In this document: piece by piece, positions 45,394-53,157 of the stretch
How the letters are laid out: each line of letters begins with the position of its first letter
How positions within the stretch are numbered: the first letter of the stretch is position 1
Source: Streptoalloteichus tenebrarius
Lineage (GTDB): Bacteria > Actinomycetota > Actinomycetes > Mycobacteriales > Pseudonocardiaceae
Direction of reading: 5' to 3'
Assembly: GCF_024171885.1 (NCBI RefSeq)
Contig: NZ_JAMTCP010000003.1
Location: 62,001-126,000, forward strand
Length of the DNA stretch: 64,000 nt
Program-made: the position numbers and the translations under genes
The notes under the pieces: model-generated
What the model saw: only the letters and a program-made list of their open reading frames with translations
Told to the model about the DNA's origin: nothing
Database searches by the model: none

Positions 45394-46332
45394 TCAGGCC
45401 ATGCCGCCGGCGAACGGCGTCGCCCGCCATTGGTCGATCGCCGGCTTCATGTAATCCAGCAACACGGGCAGTTGCGGCACGAGCGAGAGGACGGCGACCG
45501 CCCGCACCATCCCGACGGCGTTCACGAAACGCAGGACGTCCTCGTTCAACGGCCTCATGCCGTTGCGCCGCGCACCCCGGTCGTAGGCGGCCTCGCAGGC
45601 GGGTCCGAGAGCGGCGAGGTCCCACTCGACCGGACCCAACGAGACCAGCTCGAAGTCGGCGTAGAGCTTCCTGCCCACAGCGGAGAAGATGTTCACGGAC
45701 GGGGAGTCGCCGTGGATGGGCTGGAGGTCGATTCCCGGGAACGCCTCCTCGAACGCCGACCGTGAGCGCACGAGCGGCTCCAACACCGCCCACTCGCGGC
45801 GCGCCCGGTCCAGATCGGACGGATCGATGAGGTCGGGACGGCGTTCGAGCAGGGCGAGGCTGTCGGTGACGAACCGTGGCTCGGCCGCGGAGAGGAACGA
45901 CAGTCGACCCGGGTACGCGCGCATCGCGGCGTGCAGGTCGGCGACCATTTCGGAGTTCGCGACGTAGTCGGGTTCCTTGCCCCGCTCCTCCTCGACGTAC
46001 TGCCAGAACGTCATCGAGAACCCGCCGCGCTGGACGGGCTCCCTGGGCACGAGGGGGCTGGGAGGGATCACCGGGGTGCCCTGGTCCGCGAGCCACTGGG
46101 TCACGTCCAGTTCCGCCTGCTGGCGCTGGCCCTGGGAGTCGAGAGGGGGCAGGACGGTGGGAACGCGGACCACGACCGGGGAGGGCGCGAGATGGACAAC
46201 GACGGAGAACAGGTCGTGGAGCACGGCGGCGTCAGTCACCGTGAGTCCGAGATCGCGTCCCGCCCCCACCGCCGCGTCCACCGCGGCTGAGGTGCGCCGC
46301 GAGATCTGTTGCGCTGTCAGGAAATCAGCCAT
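45394..46332 (-). CDS. aminoglycoside-phosphotransferase-like (APH) kinase
   Basis: The protein has 312 residues from ATG 46332. The catalytic loop HGDSPSVNIFS (His207-Asp209, Asn214) replaces the standard HGDLHxxN, and DFELVSLGPVEWDLA (Asp226 on) is the DFG-equivalent. The N-lobe has SPVVVRVPTVLPPLDSQGQRQQAELDVTQWL. It is a cytoplasmic kinase of small molecules. The sequence is closer to uncharacterised actinobacterial APH proteins than to resistance enzymes I know. It is monocistronic. Confidence 0.85.
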   Translation of the reverse strand: MADFLTAQQISRRTSAAVDAAVGAGRDLGLTVTDAAVLHDLFSVVVHLAPSPVVVRVPTVLPPLDSQGQRQQAELDVTQWLADQGTPVIPPSPLVPREPVQRGGFSMTFWQYVEEERGKEPDYVANSEMVADLHAAMRAYPGRLSFLSAAEPRFVTDSLALLERRPDLIDPSDLDRARREWAVLEPLVRSRSAFEEAFPGIDLQPIHGDSPSVNIFSAVGRKLYADFELVSLGPVEWDLAALGPACEAAYDRGARRNGMRPLNEDVLRFVNAVGMVRAVAVLSLVPQLPVLLDYMKPAIDQWRATPFAGGMA

Positions 46333-46429
46333 GCCGTGATCGTCGCACGTGGTCCTGGCCGGCTCACCAGAGCAGCGGGCAGGCCACGACGTGGGTCGTC
46401 GTCCCCACACCGGAGTTGTTCACGGGGTC

Positions 46430-47167
46430 TCACCGTGAACCCGTGAGCCCGTCGAGCATCAGGCCGATGGTGAATTCGAAGCGGTCGTGGACGGTTCCGG
46501 CGGTGAGCTGGGCCGCGTGGCGCTTGGTCTGGGGGAAGGTGTCGGGCAGTGCGGCGAAACGACGCAGGAGTTCGTCCCGGCTGACGACCCAGTCGTCGTC
46601 AGCGCGGCTGAGCCGCCTGTTCACGAGGGAGACCTCAAGGCTGTAGGCGTTGACGTAGAGCAACAGCGAGTCGATCGCCCACGCGGCGGCCTGCGGGTCG
46701 ATGCCCCCGGCGAGCAGGATGGCGAGCATTCCCTCGCCGACGCGCAGCGTGTCCAGATTGGTCGGGGCGGCGGCGAAGGCCGCCTGGGAGATTCCGGGGT
46801 ACCGCAGGTACTGGTCGCGCAACTGGGCACAGACGCTGGTGATCTGCTGCCGCCAGATGGCGGCGTTCGGCTCAGGCAGGTTGATCTCGGCGCACAGACG
46901 GCCGATGAGCAGCTCGTCCAGGTCCTCCTTGTTGACCACGTGGGCGTAGAGCGACGACGGTCCCGTCTCCAGCTCGGTGGCCAGGCGCCGCATCGTCAGG
47001 GCCTCGTACCCCTCTCTTTCCACGATGCCCAACGCGGTGCTGATGATGGCGTCGACCGTGATCGGCTTCTTGCTCCCGCCGGACGGCCCACGCCGGGCGG
47101 CGGGAGCGCTCTGGCCGGTGGCGAGCTGGTGCCGCGCTGCGCGCCGTTGCTGAGGAGTCGGTGACAT
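46430..47167 (-). CDS. TetR-family repressor
   Basis: The protein has 245 residues from ATG 47167. After a basic N-terminal extension, the helix-turn-helix ITVDAIISTALGIVEREGYEALTMRRLATELETGPSSLYAHVVNKEDLDELL (about 35-90) is TetR/AcrR type with a TetR_C-like ligand domain (YPGISQAAFAAAPTNLDTLRVGEGMLAILLAGG). It is divergent from an EmrB/QacA-type exporter. Four repeats of its probable operator start 23 nt upstream of its ATG. Confidence 0.92.
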   Translation of the reverse strand: MSPTPQQRRAARHQLATGQSAPAARRGPSGGSKKPITVDAIISTALGIVEREGYEALTMRRLATELETGPSSLYAHVVNKEDLDELLIGRLCAEINLPEPNAAIWRQQITSVCAQLRDQYLRYPGISQAAFAAAPTNLDTLRVGEGMLAILLAGGIDPQAAAWAIDSLLLYVNAYSLEVSLVNRRLSRADDDWVVSRDELLRRFAALPDTFPQTKRHAAQLTAGTVHDRFEFTIGLMLDGLTGSR

Positions 47168-47189
47168 GCCGGCAGTCTAACGAAGCGAC

Positions 47190-47260
47190 GAACAGTGTTC
47201 CTCAGCACAGGAACGGTGTTCGTATTGTTCAGAACGGTGTTCTGAGGTAGAACGGTGTTC
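47190..47260. promoter_or_regulatory. array of four TetR operator boxes
   Basis: GAACAGTGTTC at 47190 and GAACGGTGTTC at 47211, 47232 and 47250 each have GAAC/GTTC arms around three bases. The first three are spaced exactly 21 bp, two helical turns, and the last 18 bp. The third box extends to CAGAAC...GTTCTG. Confidence 0.8.
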
Positions 47261-47721
47261 GTGCCCAGTGACCAGCGCCCACCGCCGGCGCGCCCCCACA
47301 GCACACCGCCGATGCGCGGCGCGTGACTCGTCCTGATCGTCGCTTTCCTGACGCGCATCGACTTCAGCGCGCCAACCTCACCGGCCCGCCTACACAAGTC
47401 CTTCGCACTCGGCGTGGTCACTCAGAACGGCCCGCCCAGCGACTTCACCCCAGTCCGCTCACCTCAGAACGGCTCGGCGGCCCCATCGGGCGACGAAGAC
47501 CGTTCTGGTGGCTGTCGGGCCCGACTTCTCCCTGGCCTCACTCACCTCGTGCCGTGACACCCGCAGGTGTCCTGCTGGACGCGGCCTCGGGCCTTGTCGA
47601 TGCCTGAATCCCGAGCTTCCGACGCGGCACGAGTTCGGAGCCGGTTCCTCACCCGACCACGGAACGCACTCACGCGTTCACGCAGGAAACGCACCACCAC
47701 TCCCCCGCGAAAGGAGCGCAC
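47261..47721. other. long leader region of the MFS exporter gene
   Basis: There is no supported gene in these 461 bases. The half-site-like motif TCAGAACGG recurs near 47422 and 47465, echoing the operator boxes upstream, and an inverted CCGTTCTG lies near 47500. A long 5' leader or a second promoter is possible. Confidence 0.45.
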
Positions 47722-49233
47722 ATGAGCGCCCGGCTTCACGAGAATGAACACGAACAACCAGCGGTCCGATCCCCTGATACACCCCAGTCCCTGCGGGCGG
47801 CGTGGGCAGCGCTGGCCGGACTGTCAGCGGTGTTCCTCTTCGAGATGCTCGACACCTCGATCCTCAACGTCGCGCTGCCCACGATCGGCCGTGACCTGCA
47901 CGCTTCGACCGTCGCGCTCCAGTGGGCGACGGGTGCGTACACGGTCGTGTTCGGCGGTTTGATGCTGGCGTTCGGCGCGGCAGCCGACCGGTTCGGCCGG
48001 CGACGGGTCATGCTCATCGGACTGGCGCTGCTCGGCGTCGCGAGCCTGGCGACCGCCTTCGTCACCACCGCGGCGCAGCTCGTCGTCGTCCGGGCAGTGA
48101 CGGGCCTCGCGGCGGCGATGACGACTCCGGGGACGATGGCGCTGGCCTTCCGGCTGTTCGACCGGGACGACCTGCGCGTCCGTGCGGCAACGCTGATCTC
48201 GACCGTGGGTCTGGTCGGGCTCGCGATCGGCCCGACGGTCGGAGGCTTCGTGCTCGCGATCGCTCCCTGGCAGGTCCTGCTGCTGATGAACGTGCCGATC
48301 GCCGTGCTCGCGATCCTCGGTGTGCGGGTCGGCATCGCCGAGGACACGGCCGCTGACCTCCACCGCGACCCAGCGGACGTGCTGGGAGCGGCGCTGGGCA
48401 CGGCGTCGATCGTGCTCGCGCTCGTCGCGCCGACGCTGTTCGTGAACGACGGCGCTGGCTCGTGGGCGCCCTGGACGGCCACGGCCGGGGCCGTTGTGAC
48501 GGCGTCGCTCTTCTTCCTCCGCGAGCGCTCGGCCCGTCATCCACTCCTCGACCTGGAGCTCGTCGCCCGTCCGCTCGTGTCCAGCGGCCTGGCCTGCAAG
48601 GCCGCCGCCGGGCTGGCGACCGCCGGCCTCGGCTACATGGTGACGTTGCAGATGCAGCTCGACTGGGGATGGCCGCCCGCGCTCGCTGCCATCGGCATGC
48701 TGCCGCAGGTCATCGTCCTCGTCGCGGGCGGTGCGCTCATCAAGCCGTTCGTGCGACGGGTTGGTCTCGACCGAGCCGCATGGCTCAGTGCGGCGGCGGT
48801 CGTGTTCGGTCTCGCCGTCTACGGGCTGCTGGGCGGTGTCGGGTACCTGTGGGTCGCGATCGCACTCGTGCTCGTGGCAGCGGGGATGCGCGTGGTCGGG
48901 GTCGTCGCCGGGGTCAACGTGCTCCGTGGCCTGCCGGAGAACCGGACCACGATCGGCACGGCGCTCACCGACACCGTCACCCAGGTCGCCTCGGGCACCG
49001 GCATCGCCGTCACGGGCACCATCCTCGCGGCGCTGTTCACCGGCGACATCGCCACATCGACCTGGAGCGCCCAGCAGACAGCGGACTTCCGGGAGGCGGT
49101 CATGATCGCTGGCCTCACGCTCACCGCTGCGGCTGCGGCGCTTGTGGGCTGGGGGATCCTCCGCGCGCGGAGCGCCACAGACGGCCCGGTGAGCGGGTCG
49201 ACCGCCGACGCGGTCGGCGGAGGTGAGTCCTGA
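47722..49233 (+). CDS. MFS exporter, DHA2 (EmrB/QacA) family
   Basis: The protein has 503 residues from ATG 47722 with AAAGGAG 9 nt upstream. It has fourteen predicted membrane segments, DTSILNVALPTIGRDLHAS in TM1 (the DHA2 motif D1), and FGAAADRFGRRRVMLIGLAL between TM2 and TM3. It is a proton-driven multidrug exporter, presumably derepressed when its ligand binds the divergent TetR protein. Confidence 0.92.
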   Translation: MSARLHENEHEQPAVRSPDTPQSLRAAWAALAGLSAVFLFEMLDTSILNVALPTIGRDLHASTVALQWATGAYTVVFGGLMLAFGAAADRFGRRRVMLIGLALLGVASLATAFVTTAAQLVVVRAVTGLAAAMTTPGTMALAFRLFDRDDLRVRAATLISTVGLVGLAIGPTVGGFVLAIAPWQVLLLMNVPIAVLAILGVRVGIAEDTAADLHRDPADVLGAALGTASIVLALVAPTLFVNDGAGSWAPWTATAGAVVTASLFFLRERSARHPLLDLELVARPLVSSGLACKAAAGLATAGLGYMVTLQMQLDWGWPPALAAIGMLPQVIVLVAGGALIKPFVRRVGLDRAAWLSAAAVVFGLAVYGLLGGVGYLWVAIALVLVAAGMRVVGVVAGVNVLRGLPENRTTIGTALTDTVTQVASGTGIAVTGTILAALFTGDIATSTWSAQQTADFREAVMIAGLTLTAAAAALVGWGILRARSATDGPVSGSTADAVGGGES

Positions 49234-49496
49234 CATCGAGGGGTGAGGAACCCTGCCACCACGGCGTGGTCGGGTTCACCAGCAGAAGGCGAGTCCGCGA
49301 CGGGCGAGCGCAGAACAAGCTCGTCGCACCCACGCTCAACCAAGCGCGTGATGGCACCACGCCCTCCGGGCAACGCGGCGCCCGTGTCAGTACCGTCAGA
49401 CCGCGCACCCTCCGACGGACGCCGCGGCGCCTCGATGTCGCACCGATCGTGCTCCGTCAGCGGTGCGCGTGACGCCGCGACGGAAGGGAAGACCCC

Positions 49497-50459
49497 GTGA
49501 GCACGATGGTCGCGATCAGCCAGGACACCTTCGGCGGACCCGAGGTCCTCAAGACCGTCGAGGCGGCCAGGCCCCAGCCACTGCCGACCGAGGTCCTGGT
49601 CCGGGTCGTGTCGGCGGGAGTCAACCCCATCGACGTCAAGACCCGGTCCGGCGGCGGCATGGCGCAGGTGCTCGGCGACCCGCCCTTCATCCTGGGCTGG
49701 GACGTCTCCGGCGTCGTCGAGGAGGTCGGCTTCGGCGTCCACACCCTCGAAGTCGGCGACGAGGTGTACGGAATGCCCTGGTTCCCCCGCCAAGCCGGCG
49801 CCTACGCCGAATACGTCACCGCGCCCTCCCGCCACTTCGCACGCAAGCCGGCGTCGGTCAACCACGACCAGGCCGCGGCCGTGCCCCTGGCCGCGCTCAC
49901 CGCCTGGCAACTCGTCGTCGACGCCGCCCACGTCCACAATGGACAACGAGTGCTCCTCCACGCCGCCGCCGGCGGAGTCGGGCACTTCGCCGTCCAGATC
50001 CTCAAACAGCGCGGCGCCCACGTGATCGGCACCGCCAGGGCGGACAAACACGACTGGCTCCGCAGTCTCGGAGCCGACGACCTCATCGACTACACCCAGG
50101 AGCGCTTCGAGGAGACCGTCCACGACGTCGACCTCGTCCTCGACCTGGTCGGCGACGAACACGACAACACCAGCACCCGGTCCCTCGACACCCTCCGACC
50201 GGGCGGCCTGCTCGTCGCGGTCCCCTCCGGCGTGTCCCGGGAGTTGACGGACCGCGCCCGCGAACGCGGGATGCGGGCGATCGGCTTCCTCGTGGAACCC
50301 GACGGCCACGCCCTCACCGAGATCGCGCGGCTGATCGACTCCGGGGACCTCCGCATCGAGATCGAGGACGTCCTCCCCCTCCAGGAGGTGGCCGAGGCAC
50401 ACCGCCGGATCGAGACGGGCCACACACGCGGCAAGCTCGTCCTCCGCGTCACCACCTGA
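49497..50459 (+). CDS. NADP-dependent quinone oxidoreductase-like (MDR) enzyme
   Basis: The protein has 320 residues from GTG 49497. It has a GroES-like N-terminal domain (LVRVVSAGVNPIDVKTRSGG, GWDVSGVVEEVG) and the nucleotide-binding motif VLLHAAAGGVGHFAVQILKQRGAHVIGTAR (AxxGGVG type). It lacks the zinc-ligand cysteines, so it belongs to the zinc-independent quinone-reductase branch. It reduces quinones or enones with NADPH. It lies after the exporter but with a 263-nt gap, so it is probably separate. Confidence 0.92.
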   Translation: MSTMVAISQDTFGGPEVLKTVEAARPQPLPTEVLVRVVSAGVNPIDVKTRSGGGMAQVLGDPPFILGWDVSGVVEEVGFGVHTLEVGDEVYGMPWFPRQAGAYAEYVTAPSRHFARKPASVNHDQAAAVPLAALTAWQLVVDAAHVHNGQRVLLHAAAGGVGHFAVQILKQRGAHVIGTARADKHDWLRSLGADDLIDYTQERFEETVHDVDLVLDLVGDEHDNTSTRSLDTLRPGGLLVAVPSGVSRELTDRARERGMRAIGFLVEPDGHALTEIARLIDSGDLRIEIEDVLPLQEVAEAHRRIETGHTRGKLVLRVTT

Positions 50460-50555
50460 CCAGCCCCGGTAAAGATCCACGCCCGCGCGGGCTGCGGGTG
50501 GGCCGGCGCGAACAGCGCCTCGACCTTGTACCCCGCTACGGGTGAACGTTCTTCG

Positions 50556-51185
50556 TCAGACGCCGCGCAACAGCGTCTCGAACGAGGGTGTGCCGCCGAA
50601 GGGGCCTTCCAGCGCCTCGGTCGGGGCCGCCGACGGGCGACCCGTGACGAGGTCGGCGAACTCACCGGCGGCGCGCTCGATGCGGCCGGCCAGGGCCCGA
50701 TCCACGCCCCCGTCGCCGCCCCAGTCCTCCGAGGCGGCGAAGACGCCCGTCGGGACAGCGATCGCGCGCAGGTGGGCGAACAGCGGCCGCATCGCGTGCT
50801 CGATCACCAGCGAGTGGCGGGCGGTGCCGGCGGTGGCGCCCAGCAGCACGGGCTTCCCGGCCAGCACCCCCTTGTCGAGGACGTCGAAGAAGGTCTTGAA
50901 CAGGCCGCTGTAGGAGGCGGAGAAGACGGGGGTGACGGCGATGAGCCCGTCAGCTCCGGTGACCGCCTCGATCGAGCCGCGCAGCGCCTCGTTGGCGAAG
51001 CCCGTGACCAGGTTGTCGGCGAGGTCGCGCGCATGGTCACGCAGCTCGACGACCGTGACGGTCGTGTCCTCACCCCGCTCGCGCAGGGCCGCGACGGTCG
51101 CGGTGGAGAGCCGGTCGGCCAGCAGCCGGGTCGACGAGGGAACGCTCAACCCGGCGCTGACAACGGCGAGAGTGCGGGTGCTCAT
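50556..51185 (-). CDS. NADPH-dependent FMN reductase
   Basis: The protein has 209 residues from ATG 51185, which overlaps the stop of the upstream LLM gene (ATGA). The flavodoxin-like fold shows LAVVSAGLSVPSSTRLLADRL (phosphate loop), ADGLIAVTPVFSASYSGLFKTFFDVLD and GKPVLLGATAGTARHSL. It supplies reduced FMN to the co-expressed luciferase-like monooxygenase, the usual two-component arrangement. Confidence 0.92.
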   Translation of the reverse strand: MSTRTLAVVSAGLSVPSSTRLLADRLSTATVAALRERGEDTTVTVVELRDHARDLADNLVTGFANEALRGSIEAVTGADGLIAVTPVFSASYSGLFKTFFDVLDKGVLAGKPVLLGATAGTARHSLVIEHAMRPLFAHLRAIAVPTGVFAASEDWGGDGGVDRALAGRIERAAGEFADLVTGRPSAAPTEALEGPFGGTPSFETLLRGV

Positions 51186-52342
51186 CGGGTCTGGGCCTCC
51201 TCGGGGGCCTCGTCGCGGACCTGTCCGGTGACGTCGTCGGCGGCGGCGTAGACGGTGGCGTCCTTCGCCCCGCCGCGGGCCGCCACACGCGACGCGTGCG
51301 TCGGGGCGTCCGGCACGTGCGCCGGCTTGAGGGCGGCGAACTCCTTGCGCAGCACGGGAACGACCTCCTCGCCGAGGATGTCGAGCTGTTCGAGCACCGT
51401 CTTCAGTGGCAGCCCGGCGTGGTCGATGAGGAATAGCTGACGCTGGTAGTCGCCGACGTAGTCGCGGAAACCCAGCGTCCGCTCGATGACCTGCTGCGGG
51501 CTCCCGACCGTCAGCGGCGTCTCCCGGCTGAACTCCTCCAGCGACGGGCCGTGGCCGTAGACCGGCGCGTTGTCGAAGTACGGCCGGAACTCGTTCACGG
51601 CGTCCTGGCTGTTCTTGCGCATGAACACCTGCCCGCCCAGGCCCACGATGGCCTGGTCGGCCGAGCCGTGGCCGTAGTGCTCGAACCGGCGGCGGTAGAA
51701 CTCCACCATTCGCTGGGTGTGCTCCGGCGGCCAGAAGATGTGGTTGTGGAAGAAGCCGTCGCCGTAGTAGGCGGCCTGCTCGGCGATCTGCGGGGAGCGG
51801 ATCGAGCCGTGCCACACGAACGGCGGGACGCCGTCGAGCGGCCGCGGCGTCGAGGTGAAGCCCTGGAGCGACGTCCGGAACTGCCCGGACCAGTCGACGA
51901 CCTCCTCGTCCCACAGCCGGCGCAGCAGCGCGTAGTTCTCGATCGCGAGCTGGATGCCGTTGCGGATGTCCTGCCCGAACCAGGGGTAGACCGGGCCGGT
52001 GTTGCCCCGGCCCATCATCAGGTCCACCCGGCCGTCGGCCAGGTGTTGCAGCATCGCGTAGTCCTCGGCGATCTTCACCGGGTCGTTGGTGGTGATCAGG
52101 GTCGTCGACGTCGACAACTGGATCCGCGTCGTCCGCGCGGCGATGTAGGCCAGCGTGGTGGTCGGCGAGGACGAGAAGAACGGCGGGTTGTGGTGCTCGC
52201 CGAGGGCGAAGACGTCGAGCCCGACCTCCTCGGCCTTCTGCGCGATCGCCACGATCGCCTTGATCCGCTCCGCCTCGGTGGGCGTGCGGCCGGTGGTGGG
52301 GTCGGTGGTGATGTCACTGACCGAGAAGACGCCGAACTGCAT
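51182..52342 (-). CDS. LLM-class flavin-dependent monooxygenase
   Basis: The protein has 386 residues from ATG 52342. The bacterial-luciferase-like TIM barrel shows FGVFSVSDITTD, GLDVFALGEHHNPPFFSSSP, LSTSTTLITTNDPVKIAEDYAMLQHLADGRVDLMMGRG and VFMRKNSQDA. It oxidises an organic substrate using FMNH2 and O2. It is translationally coupled to the FMN reductase downstream. A large inverted repeat just upstream suggests repression by an unlinked or lost regulator. Confidence 0.92.
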   Translation of the reverse strand: MQFGVFSVSDITTDPTTGRTPTEAERIKAIVAIAQKAEEVGLDVFALGEHHNPPFFSSSPTTTLAYIAARTTRIQLSTSTTLITTNDPVKIAEDYAMLQHLADGRVDLMMGRGNTGPVYPWFGQDIRNGIQLAIENYALLRRLWDEEVVDWSGQFRTSLQGFTSTPRPLDGVPPFVWHGSIRSPQIAEQAAYYGDGFFHNHIFWPPEHTQRMVEFYRRRFEHYGHGSADQAIVGLGGQVFMRKNSQDAVNEFRPYFDNAPVYGHGPSLEEFSRETPLTVGSPQQVIERTLGFRDYVGDYQRQLFLIDHAGLPLKTVLEQLDILGEEVVPVLRKEFAALKPAHVPDAPTHASRVAARGGAKDATVYAAADDVTGQVRDEAPEEAQTR

Positions 52343-52357
52343 CTCGCCCTCCGAGTG

Positions 52358-52401
52358 GATGACCTGTCATGTACACCCCCCAACCTACATGACACGTCAT
52401 C
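52358..52401. promoter_or_regulatory. operator: large inverted repeat before the LLM operon
   Basis: GATGACCTGTCATGTA (52358-52373) and TACATGACACGTCATC (52386-52401) are inverted copies, 15 of 16 bases matching, 12 nt apart. Each half is itself a TGAC-NN-GTCA palindrome. It begins 16 nt upstream of the LLM start. Confidence 0.7.
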
Positions 52402-52790
52402 TATTCCAGGCCGGGGAGTCCCCCACGGCCACCTGCGGAAACCCACGCTCAGCTACTACCTACCGTCACTGCCGATGCACACAGTGACGACGCTCAACGC
52501 CGTCGCGGCTGGTCTTCCCTGTCATGCGGAGTCGCGGAGTCTGATTCGCCGCTGGCCCCTCCCCCTGAGGCCCGGACGCGGCACCACTCCCGCCCCGACG
52601 CGAGTCAGGCGGTCTCCGTGGGCGTCGGGTCGGGCCAGCGACGCCCGGTCACGTCTTCGCGCCCGTGCCGCCAGGGCACGCCGCGGTGCGGCTCTCCAGG
52701 TTCGCCTTCTCGTCCATGAGCGTGTACGGCATCGTCGGGTCATCCGGCTTCCCCTGGGCATGGCGGTCGTCGGGACCAGCGCGAGGCATC
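52402..52790. other. gap with only a short unassigned reading frame
   Basis: A 47-codon leftward frame from 52792 to 52649 (ends MDEKANLESRTAACPGGTGAKT) overlaps the start of the regulator remnant. It has no recognised family and may be the tail of a lost gene. Otherwise nothing is seen. Confidence 0.35.
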
Positions 52791-52975
52791 ATGATCAGGC
52801 CCCGCTTCGACGAGCTGATTCATGCCCCGAACCGCCTCCAGGTCTGCGCGGTGCTCGCCGCGGTCGGTTCAGCGGAGTTCGCGACCGTCCGTGACACTGT
52901 CGGCCTCAGCGACTCGGCGCTGAGCAAGCACGTGAAGCTCCTCCAGGAGGCGAAACGGGCACGTCCCCCAGGTCA
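52791..52975 (+). pseudogene. 3'-truncated winged-helix regulator
   Basis: From ATG 52791 the text IRPRFDELIHAPNRLQVC, AVLAAVGSAEFATVRDTVGL and SDSALSKHVKLLQEAK is the N-terminal two-thirds of a small ArsR-like winged-helix protein of a family normally about 100 residues long (RFDELIHAPNRLQ and LSDSALSKHVKLL are its hallmarks). After about 52960 the wing (normally Y.V......GR..TW..LT..G) is replaced by unrelated Pro/Arg-rich sequence. It was probably the regulator of the leftward LLM operon whose operator is retained. Confidence 0.68.
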
Positions 52976-53157
52976 ACCCTTCCCACGCTGCGGCAGCGGC
53001 CGGCGCGCTGAGTCTGGCGACCATCGCCACCACGACGAGCACCCGTGCGAACACGCTCCGAACGCTCTGGCCGCCATGGTGGTTGGCACATCAGGCGTTC
53101 CGGGAGAACGAACCTGGTGATGACCCGGCGGCACCCAGGGACGACCCAGGTTCCGTC

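Noticed and set aside
50460-50555. Weak GC-rich inverted repeats after the quinone oxidoreductase
   Set aside because: Stems are short and imperfect, so no terminator is called.
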